Positions 33,081-43,329 of a stretch of DNA of 64,000 bases are shown here, in pieces. Within the stretch, counting starts at the first letter, position 1; each line of letters starts with the position of its first letter. Origin of the DNA: Hymenopus coronatus (lineage: Eukaryota > Arthropoda > Insecta > Mantodea > Hymenopodidae). The position numbers and the translations under genes were made by a program. The notes below the pieces were generated by a model. That model was given only the letters and a program-made list of their open reading frames with translations, was not told the origin of the DNA and did not search any database. The DNA lies in NCBI GenBank assembly GCA_030762935.1, contig CM060881.1:99752501-99816500 (forward strand). Direction: 5' to 3'.

Positions 33081-34017
33081 CAAATGTTGCGCATTTTTAT
33101 GGGCAGAAATTTTCGTACTAAATGTTTATATTTTCTTAGAAAAGATACCTATAGAAAAGTATTTACAAATCATCTTCAGATTCTGCAAATAACATAGAAC
33201 AGAGTGAGGCACTCTTTGAATTAGCTAATTCTAGGGAGTATGTAATTCCTTTGCCTTTCTGAGCTCTGGGTCCCACACGCCCAGTGGGCATAGCTTGGCA
33301 AGGTAATTACAAATAGTACCACTTATCGATTCGCGCAGCTCAAGCCTTCAACTGCTTTCCCTCTTCTCGCTTTACCGGCCGTGTTCGGAAATAGTAAGAA
33401 AGATAGGGTTGGTGATAGAGTTTGCCATCACCCCTGTATTATTGTTGACGCGCGTGCGTGACTGCAAGTAGAATGAGAAAAAGTACTTGTTTTCGCTAGT
33501 AAGGGCAACATTGTAAACAATCTCCCTAGCCTGTCCTCTAAGGGACTTACCAGAGGAGAACTTAGATGTTGAAGGAATCGACATTACTGTTAACAATTAT
33601 CAGTTTATATACTTTTACAATAAACAGTAATTACATTGTGATTTTTATGACCACTCACTGCCGCTTGCAATGTCCTCTCTCCCACCTCTGAGAAAAATCT
33701 CTCGATGTGCATGCGTGTCTGATTTCACGTGGACATGCGGGAGAAGGTAGAATGACGTAATCGGCAATAGTTGCGCCCACTCGTTCTGCGCAGCATTTTC
33801 ATTATCCTGACAAGGAATAGAACTTTGAAGCGTGCCATGTCTATGGTCCGTGAGCGGTAAATGAGACCCCAAGGACGTGAAGCAAACCATCTAGGAGTAA
33901 GTACATCAATATAATACACAATAGGGTTAGTACTTTGATACTACGCTTCTTGCTAAAAGAATCATTGCGAAAAAGGGGAGGACTGGCTGATAATATGAAG
34001 AACAAAGCGATGGAAAA
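33081..34017. other. unassigned, CG-containing patch
   Basis: 33240-33900 is less AT-rich than its surroundings. Several overlapping minus open frames (33372-33919) have no recognised domain and overlap each other in different frames. No gene is supported. Confidence 0.4.
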
Positions 34018-34883
34018 TATTTGATGTGTTCCATTCACATGACTATCTCTACATTTCTGTAACAAATTATTGTTAAAAAGCTTATTATTCTATGTACTTC
34101 TTGCTAATCGAGATAAACATTAGCAGAAATTGTCTTATTGCTTGCCTTCTTGTAAGTAGAAGGGAAATAAGGGAGAACCATAGGCTAAAGCGACAGTCAA
34201 ACCTTTTTAAACCTGGTTGCTATGTGATTGAAATTGCTTTATTTGTATCAGCAGGAGTTGACAAATGCCTGTATGAGATTAAGTATAATTATTTTAAAGC
34301 TGAAGCCAATAAAAGGAATATCTCAGAAACAGTCATATAAATAAAACAAAAATAAAACGTACATGACATGAATTATGTGTTTTAATGAGATCCACATTTG
34401 TGTGTAGTAAGTTCTTATCTATCCCTTACGGTTATGCAAAATTCAGCAAAATTCATTAAGAATAAAGAGATCTTCAGAGGCTATTCACGGAAAATTTAAA
34501 ATACATATTTTATTTGTAGTTTAAATATATTTAATAACTTTAACACATATTTTAATCAAAATCGTTAGGGCCATTTTTAAGAAAATCAAAATTTTGGAAT
34601 ATTTTTCCAATGAAACTGTTGTTTTTGGGTGGGGAGATTTTTCTTAAAATCTTCGCTTCGAATCCTTAGGAGATACTAAACTCAAATACCAAATTTGGTA
34701 TTTAACGGACTTTTTTATTTTGAGCTATGCTGTCCGCAGACACACGCTGTCCTTTTTTTTTTAAGTCTTTTTTTTTTTTTTTGATTCAAGGGGTCTCAAA
34801 GCAGGCATTTTGGGTGTAATGTGACACCTTCTCTGTACACTATGCCTATAGTACGTGTAAAGAAAGTAAAAAGAGGAACTTTA
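34018..34883 (-). mobile_element. HINE-like copy, full length
   Basis: The 3' end at left is TTTGATGTGTTCCATTCACATGACTATCTCTAC. It continues to the dyad (CAAATACCAAATTTGGTATTTAACG) at about 34684-34708. The 5' end at right is ACTATGCCTATAGTACGTGTAAAGAAAGTAAAAA. Long T runs replace the usual A tract at 34751-34783. Confidence 0.92.
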
Positions 34884-34990
34884 AGAGTGGGTATGTAGTA
34901 AACTTACAGTCTACTTAAAGGCTTACAGCCAGGAAAGAAATTCTTCCAGGTATACTGACATTTTCTAATAAGAGCTGATGAACTCTCTCA

Positions 34991-35040
<50 letters not shown>

Positions 35041-35526
35041 GTTAATGCTTTATTTTGCATATTATGCATTAAGAAGCTCCGAAGTACATTAGACATTGAT
35101 GTCAATCTTCATTATTTCTTTGATTCCCCTCTCTCTAAGAAAAAAAATGCATGCACCTATCTGCTGAAAGTGTCAGCTCCTGTTTATTTGTACTTTTACA
35201 AAGCCATAGGCATCCCTCCCTCAACAATTTTACTGAAAGGGCCTACTCTCCTGAAATTTCAAATTAGATTTCGTATTTAAAAAAAGTTTAATTTCCAGGA
35301 GCCCTAACTGCCCCCTGTTTGACGTGTGCAGATATCCCTTTGTGCATTAAAAGAGTGGCGCAATTCAACCGCCTTGACTTTACAACTCATGTTTATTGAT
35401 GGAGACAATGAGCGGGTGCCCTCATTGAGACGAGTAAACCGAAGAGGAATCACCACAGTTCCCTACTTCTTAACTTGAAATAACTCGTTGAGTTCTAACA
35501 AGTTGGCGCCTAATAGTGTACATATT
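34884..35526. other. spacer with (CT)n tract
   Basis: (CT)n microsatellite at 34993-35040. A plus open frame overlapping it (34978-35280) is mostly Ser-Leu repeats and is not a gene. A 55-bp segment at about 35327-35385 is repeated near 52732. Confidence 0.6.
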
Positions 35527-35610
35527 TTTACGTTCTCTATTTGTACTCGTACTTTGTAACAGAGAAGGTATTGTATTCCACCAAAAATTGTCAAGATTTT
35601 ACCGGAAATA

Positions 35611-36510
35611 CGAGGTTTGTCTGATAAGTCCCGGGTTTCACACAGATATGGTGCCGCTAGACAGTAGCACTGTATAGTTTAACACTTGACTAGCTTGTAT
35701 CCATAGTTACAGGTCAATAGCTTGTTTAGTTTTCGAATTACAGCATTTTAAACAAGACAACGTTAGAGTTTTGACGAAAATGGAGGATTTGGAAAAACGA
35801 GCAGAGATTAAATAGCTCCATTTGAAAGGCTAAACGCCTAAAGAAATCTCAGTGGAATTTTTGAGACGGCTTATTACCATGGATGAAACTTAGATACATC
35901 ACTACACTCCAGAAAGAAAATCACAGTCAAAACAGAGAATTGCGCCAGATGAATCAACTCCAAAAAAGGCGAAGTCAATTTTGTCAGCTAACAAGGTTTG
36001 GCGAGTGTTTTAAGGGATGAACAGGGAATTATTTTTGTTGATTACTTGGAAAAGGGTAAAAGTATCACTGATGACCATTACGCAAGCTTACTGCAACATT
36101 TGAGAGATGAGGTGAAAAGAAAAATACCTCATTTGGCAAAAAAAAAAATATTTTTTCATCACGACAATGATCAGGCTCATCGTTCAGTCATTGCAATGGG
36201 AAAAACTTGCATATTAAAGTTGGGATTGCTTGAACATCCACCCTATTCACCAGATCTAGCACCCAGTGACTACCACCTGTTCCCAAACCTCAAAAAATTC
36301 TTGGAGGACGAAGATTTCACAGCCAAGAGGTCATTGATGCTGTAAAAAGCCATTTTGAGGATCTTGATAAATCGTACTACAGAGATGGTTTAATTAAATT
36401 AGAACACCGATAAGACAAATGTATTAGCCTTCCTGGAGATTATGTTGAGAAATAAAGAAAAAAAATGTTTAAAGCTGTATTCATTGAGAGCCCCGGGACT
36501 TTTGCAACAA
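35611..36510 (+). mobile_element. mariner transposon, degraded
   Basis: 5' terminal repeat CGAGGTTTGTCTGATAAGTCCCGGG follows a TA at 35609-35610. Near the right end GCCCCGGGACTTTTGCAACAA is the inverted counterpart, but the final CCTCG-TA is lost. About 900 bp against about 1.3 kb usual. Transposase is described separately. Confidence 0.9.
35780..36400 (+). pseudogene. mariner transposase, broken
   Basis: The N-terminus (EDLEKRAEIK, then stop) joins abruptly to LRRLITMDET, so most of the DNA-binding region is deleted. The catalytic half is well preserved over 35998-36345: HHDNDQAH and PPYSPDLAPSDYHLFPNLKK. With DET, DN and APSD the DD34D triad is present. Stops in the N-terminal half and a frameshift near 36000 abolish function. 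Confidence 0.9.
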
Positions 36511-36925
36511 GAAGATTTTCAAAAAAATCCTCCCACCCCAAACTGCTCTTTAAATCAAGCATGTTTCGAAAATGCTGATTTTCTTAACAATGGCTCTAAA
36601 ACTTTTGATTAAAATAGCATATGTTGAGGACATTCTTATGCTAAATGAAATGTATATCTTGAATTTTCTGAGAGTAGCCTCTGAAGAAGTCCTCTTCATT
36701 CTGGATGACTTTTGTAATAACAGAGAAACCATAACAAATAGAGAAAAATGTCATTAAAAAGATAGATGTCGTTAAAACATACACTTCAGATCAAACAAGT
36801 TCTTTTAGTGTTAATCGTGAGATATTCATAGTTTAATTTCGTTTTTCAAATTTATGCATTTGCCAAATTAAAAAGCATTACTCATATTTCTTTCTTTTGG
36901 TCAAGGAAAGAGAGCGCAGTGTTAG

Positions 36926-37771
36926 TGCATGACGTATCTACAGTGCAATATGTAATAACATTATTCCTGAAAATGAGTAAGTCTTCAAGGGTCTAATTAA
37001 TAAAATGGCTTTCGGTCATTTTCAGGCTCATGACCTTCTGCAGGAAATTGATGCCAAATGTGAAGGCCATTGAGCTGAAAATAAGCAGAAAACGCGACAC
37101 GGTTGATTACCAATGAAGTCATACTCAGTTTTATTCGCCACTAAAGTTTCAAGTCTTTCATATTTCTGCAAAAGTTTACATCGATACACGTGAAGTAGGG
37201 ATTATTAAGTAATGCATCTGTGAAATTTTGAAATTTCACAGTATTTGAGACATTTTATTGAAATTCATCCCAGCTGTTATACAAAATAACAATGACGTCT
37301 GTGCCACATATCGAAGTTATATCTTGCATTGTTATTTAAATAACTGTTTTTATTTGCATTGCTCTAATAAAAATTACATACATTTTTAAAAATATACACA
37401 TTAAAATTTATAGTAAAATGTTATAGTCAATGGGTTTTCAAATATATCTATCACACATTTTTAATATTACCCATATTTATTGTACAAACACATTACACTA
37501 CATACTCTCCAACACATCTGATTTTTTAAAATTCAATAATTTACTTCTCAAAATTTGAGCATTATTTATAAAAAGGTTATAAAAACCATTTTCTTTTATG
37601 TATTTTGGAAAGCAGCATATAAAGTTTACAGAAAATTAGTAAAAAATTGCATCATTTTGAGTCTGTTAATAAGTATCCTTTGCCGTTAATAGTGTCAAGT
37701 AATTAGTAGTTAAAGTGTATCAACTAACGTTTTATTATTTTAGTATTTTATTATGAAAGAAAACAAGTCTG
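36926..37771. other. unassigned AT-rich sequence
   Basis: No gene, RNA or repeat recognised. Very AT-rich at 37370-37750. Confidence 0.5.
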
Positions 37772-38040
37772 TTGTGTATCACTTATATGACTTTCTGTAG
37801 CTGATCTGCAAACTAACTTCTTACAAAATATGGTTTTGTGAATCGATATGAGCATAAGCTGAATGTCCTTATTACTCTGTTCCTGATAAATAGGAAGAAA
37901 CTAAAGGAATACTCTATGCAAAAGCGATAGTCAAATGTTTAAAAAGCTGTCCCTATATGACTGTCATTGAAATTTCCTTATGTACTTGGCCAGGAGTAAG
38001 AGGGGAAAAAAAAGCCCTCCTGTTTAAGAAAAGTGTAAGT

Positions 38041-38369
38041 AATGTGACAATGCGATCTGTGCGTGCGATCTCTCATGCTCACTCTGGTATGCGGCGGGAG
38101 CTGGAATATGAGACACTGCAGTTGAACGCGTAAACAACGGCGCGACGGACGCAACAGGAACTTTCGTCACGCGAGATTCTTCTCAGGACATCATGATTCT
38201 TCCCGATAATGTAGATGTTTCTCCAAGCTTCGGTTTCTAGTACTTTCGACAAGTTCCCAGAAAGTCATTTTCTCACTATAAAGGGAGGAAGAATTGCAGT
38301 CAATACCCTGCTATGAACTGCACTGTGTCGTGGGTGACTACAGTGCTAGCGCGCGGTGGGGCAGAATGG
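38041..38369. other. CG-rich unassigned part of insert
   Basis: Unlike the surroundings, this has many CG dinucleotides (GCGCGACGGACG at about 38141) and a TATA-like CTATAAAGG at 38277-38285. No protein or known repeat is recognised. It may be a fragment of an LTR, a promoter region or unique host DNA carried into the repeat. Confidence 0.35.
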
Positions 38370-38381
38370 ATGGATGGTGTG

Positions 38382-38630
38382 TGTGGCCGCGCCGTGGCCG
38401 AGTGGTTAGACCACTTGCCTCTCACCTAGACGGCCGGGGTTCGATCCCAAGCGACCGCATGTGAGATTTGTGGTGGACAAAGCGGCGCTGGGGCGGGTTT
38501 TCTCCGGGTATTCCGGTTTCCCCTGCCATCGCATTCCACCGGTGCTCCATCATCATTCAAGTATCACCAGTGTCACCGCCTGCGGTGCCATAAGTAGTTA
38601 AAGCGGGCGTTAAACACTACCAAAAAAAAA
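38382..38630 (+). mobile_element. tRNA-derived SINE, family S1, with TSD
   Basis: 249 bp flanked by the 12-bp duplication ATGGATGGTGTG (38370-38381 and 38631-38642). The head GCCGTGGCCGAGTGGTTAGACC (box A) and GGGGTTCGATCCC (box B) resembles a Leu/Ser-type tRNA. The body has GATTTGTGGTGGACAAAGCG, TCTCCGGGTATTCCGG and GGTTTCCCCTGCC, ending in an A9 tail. Best copy of family S1. Confidence 0.93.
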
Positions 38631-39288
38631 ATGGATGGTGTGCAGTCATAAACTATTAACAGTCTAACGTTGAGAGAAATATTTGCAGCAGGATTTAAAT
38701 CTTTCACTGAGTCAATAAATATGCCACAGATTTTAAAATTGAAACCAATAACTAGGAATATCTCGGAAACGGTTACCTTCACACAAACATGAAAATAGTA
38801 TAAACTATGTTTTGCGGAAATCTACATGTTTTGTGTGGTTAGCTTTTGCCTATCTCTTACGGTTTACCAATTATACAAATCCAGAATGAAGAGGTCTTTA
38901 TAGGCTATTCCCAGGAAATTTTAGATATGAGATATGCATTTTATTTCTCATATAAATATATTTAAAATATGTTATTTTAATCAAAAATTTTACAGCTATT
39001 TTTGAGAAAATTAAAAAAAATTTAACCTTTTCCCATGTAAAGGGTAATTTAGGGTAGGGGATATCTGAAAAATCTTCCTGTTTCATTCTTGGGCGTCACT
39101 GAACTTAAATACCAAGTTTGGTATTTAACAGACTTTTCGTTTTTGAGTTATGCTGATCACAGTCACACACATTCACGCTGACCAGTTTATAATTTTTTTA
39201 CAGGAGGTCTCGATATTGAACTTTTGGGTGGAATAGAATACCTTCTTATTCTATTATGTACGTTGTACATATGCACTAGAAAAAGAAA

Positions 39289-40133
39289 GAAATCTGATGT
39301 GTACCATTCACATGACTTTCTCTATATCTCTGCAACAAATTATTGTTAAAAAGCTTATACTACTACTTACTTCCTGCTAATCAGAAAAAAATTAGCAGAA
39401 ATAGTCTTATTACTTGCTTCCTTGTAAGTAGAACGAAAATAAGGGGTTAAAGTGATAGTCAAAAGCTGGCTGCTATGTCACTGAAGTTCCTTTGTTTCTA
39501 TGGACAGCAGTTGACAAATTCCTGTATGAGAAAAGTGCAAGTTTTTCATAACAGAAACCAAAAACAAGGAACGTCTCAAAAACGATAAACTCCATGAAAA
39601 AAATATATATAATATAAATTGTGTGTTTTAACTGCTCTACATTTTATGTGTAGTAAGTTTTTGCTCATCTCTTACGGTTTAGCAGTTATTCAAAATTCCG
39701 TAAAATTCGTCCAGAATAAAGTACTGTTCAGAGGCTATCCCCAGAAAATTCAAGATATACATTTTATTTGTCAGGTAAATATCTTTAATATTCAATATGC
39801 TAGTCAAAATCGTTAGAGTCATTTTTGAGAAAATCAAAATTTTCGAAAGAAATTCCATGTAAAGGGTTGCTGGGTGTGGGGGGATTTTTCTCAAAATCTT
39901 CGTGTCGCATCCCCGGAAGATACTAAACTTAGATACCAGGTTTGGTATTTTACCGACTTTTCATTTTTGAGTTATCGTGTTCACAGACACACGGACAAAC
40001 GGACACACACACACAGAGGACCCTGAAACATATATTTCCGGTTAAATCTCGGTATCGAATTTTTGGGTGGAGTGCAATACCTTCTCTATACACTATGTAC
40101 ATAGTGCGTATAGAGAAAGTAAAAGTTTTTCCC
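39289..40133 (-). mobile_element. HINE-like copy, tandem with previous
   Basis: Full minus copy from AATCTGATGTGTACCATTCACATGACTTTCTC to GTGCGTATAGAGAAAGTAAAAG. Dyad ACCAGGTTTGGTATTTT, CA-rich microsatellite 39978-40015, intact palindrome CTATACACTATGTACATAGTG. Head-to-tail with 37772-39288. Confidence 0.94.
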
Positions 40134-40283
40134 AATTTTTGTTAAATTTCATAGATGCATCACCTTAAGTAAGAAGTGAGAATAGTTTGTTGCATAACAG
40201 GTAGAAAAAGTAACATCAAGTTTTTAACCCTCAGTGCATAGGGCTTGTGAGAAATTCAGCTCTACAATGTTAATGAAGAAAAA

Positions 40284-41036
40284 TTGATGTGTTCCATTCA
40301 CACGACTTTCTCTAGCTGTTCCGGAAACAAATGCTTCTGACAAAAGATTATTCTTTTGTCTACATCTTGCTAATCAGAACTGGACTTACGTACTTGTTTC
40401 TTTCAAGTAGAAGGGAAATAGAGGAACACACTAGTCTAAGGTTAGTCAAATCTTTTAAAAGCCGGTCGTTATATCAAACAATTTATATTCGGCTCCCTTT
40501 CCTTGCTAGGAGTAAACAAAAGAGAAGAAAACAAAAGTAGACGATTTCCCCGTTTGAAAAAAAGCTTAAGTAGGTTAAAACTGAAACCAATAACACGGAA
40601 TATCTCGGAAACCGTTAGCTCTACAACAAAAAAGTGTATTGCATAAAAGGTGTATTATAACGAAATCTACATTTTTAAGCGTTTGTTTATCTCTTACGAT
40701 TTACCAGACATATAAAAGTCATACTAGTCATCTAGAATGAAGAAGACTTTAGAGAATATTCCCAGAAAATTCAAGATATACATTTTGTTTATTATAAACA
40801 TATACAAATCAAATGGTATTTTAATCAAAAATAATTTGCGCCATTTTGATAAAATCAAAATGTTCCAAAAATGTTCCATATAAGATAGAAAGGGGGAGGG
40901 ATTTTCCTAAAAATCTTCTTGTCGCATTCTTGGAAGACAATGAACTTAAACACCAAGTTTGGTATTTAATCGACATTTCGCTTTACGGTTATGCTGTCCA
41001 GAGATACACATAGACACGTGGACCTTTTTCTAACAG
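40284..41036 (-). mobile_element. HINE-like copy, main part (split)
   Basis: From GATGTGTTCCATTCACACGACTTTCTC to the microsatellite and CACGTGGACCTTTTTCTAACAGCG. The 5' end is displaced: a remnant is found at 41872-41936, after the inserted plus copy. Confidence 0.88.
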
Positions 41037-41858
41037 CGCTTTTTACTCTCCCCACACGTACCATGTACATAGGAATAGAGAAGGTATTTTAATGCACCCA
41101 AAAAATCGATATCGAAATTTCACTGGAAATACAGGTTTTGGGTCCCCCTGAATCCAAAAAAAATCATTATTAGAAAAAGGTTCCTGTGTGTGCGTGCCTG
41201 TGGAGAGCATATAAGGAAATATCGGTTAAATAATAAACTTGGTGTTTAAGTTTATTATCTTCCAAGGATGCGATACGAAGATTTTCAAGAAAATCCCCCT
41301 ACTCCCAGCCACCCTTTCCTTCGAAAATCTTGATTTTCTTAAAAATGACTAACGATTTTGATTAAAATGTCGTACATTAAATATATTTACATGACAAATA
41401 AAATGAATATCTTTAACTTTCTGGGAATAGCCCCCGAAGACTACTTTATTCTGGATGAATGCTACGGAATTCTGCATTAACTGGTAAACCGTAAGCGATA
41501 GACGAGAGCTAACTTAACAGAAAATTATAGCTCGTTAAAACACACAATTTATGTTGTCTTTTTTTTTCGAGGAGTTGATCGATGTTGAGATATTCCTTGT
41601 TATTGGTTTCAGCTTTAAAATACTTATACTTTTCTCATACAGGAATTTGTCAAATCCTGTCCATACAACACAGAAACTTCAGTCACATAGCAACCAGCTT
41701 TTGAGTATCACTTTAATTTATTTCAGTTCTACTTAAAATGAACCAAGGAATAGAATAACTTTTTTCTGGATTAACATGAAGGAAACTTTTCAGCAAACAT
41801 TTGTTGTGGAGAAGAAGAGAAAGTCAAGTGAATGGAACACATCAGTTTTTTTTTTTTT
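41037..41858 (+). mobile_element. HINE-like copy nested in a minus copy
   Basis: Complete plus copy: TTTTTACTCTCCCCACACGTACCATG start, microsatellite-region 41185-41199, and the end GAAGAGAAAGTCAAGTGAATGGAACACATCAG with a long T run. It sits in the A/T tract of the minus copy that flanks it on both sides. Confidence 0.92.
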
Positions 41859-41871
41859 TTTGTTTTTTTTA

Positions 41872-41936
41872 AGAGGACGGTGAAATCCCAATATCAATAC
41901 TTTATCTATCCACTACATAAGTGCTATAGAAAATAA
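41872..41936 (-). mobile_element. HINE-like 5' remnant of split copy
   Basis: GACGGTGAAATCCCAATATCAATACTTTATCTATCCACTACATAAGTGCTATAG matches the family's 5' end on the minus strand, with a short internal deletion. It completes the copy that begins at 40284. Confidence 0.7.
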
Positions 41937-41945
41937 CCAGGAATC

Positions 41946-42390
41946 GAGCAAGACGACAACACCTCATTAAAAAGGGAAAGTAACCTTAAAGTGTAGGCTG
42001 TGCAGATAATAATCCTCCTTCCATCAAACCACTCCATATCTTTTATAGAGAGCCGACAGTATTTCAGGTAGACAGTGGCAAATTGTTCGTGCATTGGGAG
42101 CTAATGCAATCCACACCACGTATAGTGAAGATGTTCCGGTCGAATGCACGGTGGTGTCCTTCCCAAGGTTGTTCTGCTCCAGCGAAGTCAACAACCTGGC
42201 AAGGTCCCGTGTTCTTCTTGGAAAAACCAGGAGGCACATTGCGGTTGCAAACCGCTAGCACGGTCGTCTCATGGGTGGGGAATGCTGCTCCAACATTCTT
42301 TTTATTACCTCCACATGGCGATTCATCTTCCCCTCCCTCTCTATTGTTGATTTCCTCTAACTACTTTTCTTTTTACTCTTCTTTCACCAG
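41946..42390. other. unassigned, less AT-rich
   Basis: Open on the plus strand from 42083 through 42478 (131 codons) with overlapping minus frames. It ends with a pyrimidine-rich run TTTTCTTTTTACTCTTCTTTCACCAG that looks like a 3' splice site ending at 42390. No homology recognised. Could be intron plus exon sequence of a host gene, or part of an unknown repeat. Confidence 0.35.
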
Positions 42391-42483
42391 TCCCTGCATG
42401 CAGAATAATATTGCGTCACGGTTTGGAGGTATTGACCGCAAAACAAAAGACACTCCTGAGGAATGTGACAAATACTGAATAAA
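42391..42483 (+). CDS. possible 3'-terminal exon of unknown gene
   Basis: Follows the splice-acceptor-like tract. It stays open for about 28 codons, ending SRFGGIDRKTKDTPEECDKY, then TGA (42476-42478), which overlaps an AATAAA polyadenylation signal at 42478-42483. This order is what a last exon would show. There is no recognised protein family and no upstream exon visible within the repeats, so chance is a real alternative. Confidence 0.2.
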
Positions 42484-42516
42484 TGAGTATATGTAAAGAG
42501 AGAAAATTTGTTGGTG

Positions 42517-43228
42517 TTTCTATTTTTACTTTATCTTTAGTAATAGTGTATAGAGAAGGTATTGTATTCCACCCAAAAATTCGATACCCAAATTTCACCA
42601 GAAATATATTTTTTGGGTCCCCCTGAATCTAAAAAAGCCATGTTTGATATCTTCCAAGGAAGTGACACGAAGGTTTTCAAGAAAACACCCCTACCCCAAA
42701 CTACCCTCTACATGAAAAAAATCGAAAATTTTGATAAAAAAATATCGTATATTAAAGTTATTTAACCTGATAAAATGCTTATGTTGAATTTTATGGAAAT
42801 AGCCTCAGAAGACTACTTTATTCTGGATAAATTTAACGGAATTTTGCATAACTGCTAAACCGTAAGAGATGGACAAAATCTTACCACAAAAAATTTAGAG
42901 CACGTTAAAACACACAATTATGTTATATACATTTTTTTTACTGGGGTTGATCGTTTTTTATATATTCCTTGTTTTTGGTTTCAGCTTTACAAAACAATTT
43001 ATCAATACAAACAAAGGAATTTCAGACACATAGCAACCAGATTTTGACTATCACTTTGACCTATGTTGCTCCCTTATTTCGCTTCTACTTACAAGGAAGC
43101 AAGTAATAAAACTATTTCTGCTAATTTTTTCTCGATTAGCATGAAGGAAATAGAATAATAAGCTTTGTAACAATAGTTCATTGCAGAGATGTAGAGAAAG
43201 TAATGTGAATGCAACACATCAGATTTTT
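42517..43228 (+). mobile_element. HINE-like copy, internal deletion
   Basis: Good 5' end (TTTTTACTTTATC, AGTGTATAGAGAAGG) and 3' end (GTAGAGAAAGTAATGTGAATGCAACACATCAGATTTTTTT). The microsatellite and dyad (about 130 bp) are missing between GCCATGTTT and GATATCTTCC. A 30-bp inverted copy of the 3' terminus follows at about 43231-43262. Confidence 0.9.
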
Positions 43229-43329
43229 TTAAAAATCTAATGCATTACATTCATCTCTACGTATACTGAACAAAAATTTTTTGTTAATTATTTCATTTGT
43301 ATAGCCCATTATATGGTCTTTTTTTTTTT

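Larger units (their letters stand above)
35527..36925 (+). mobile_element. HINE-like copy split by mariner
   Basis: 5' part 35527-35610 (TTTTACGTTCTCTATTTG to ACCGGAAATA) and 3' part 36511 to about 36925 (GAAGATTTTC onward, 3' end lost). The mariner lies between them. About 170 bp of the host copy between ACCGGAAATA and GAAGATTTTC is missing, including the microsatellite and dyad. Confidence 0.88.
37772..39288 (-). mobile_element. HINE-like copy with ~690-bp insert
   Basis: 3' part at 37772-38040 (CACTTATATGACTTTCTGTAGCTG to GAAAAGTGTAAGT) and the rest at about 38735-39288 (TTGAAACCAATAAC, dyad AATACCAAGTTTGGTATTT, 5' palindrome TATTATGTACGTTGTACATATGC). Its 5' end directly meets the 3' end of the next minus copy, giving a head-to-tail pair. 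Confidence 0.87.

Noticed and set aside
33372..34065. Set of overlapping minus open frames, possible gene
   Set aside because: They overlap in different frames, no domain is seen, and the sequence is only modestly less AT-rich than its surroundings.
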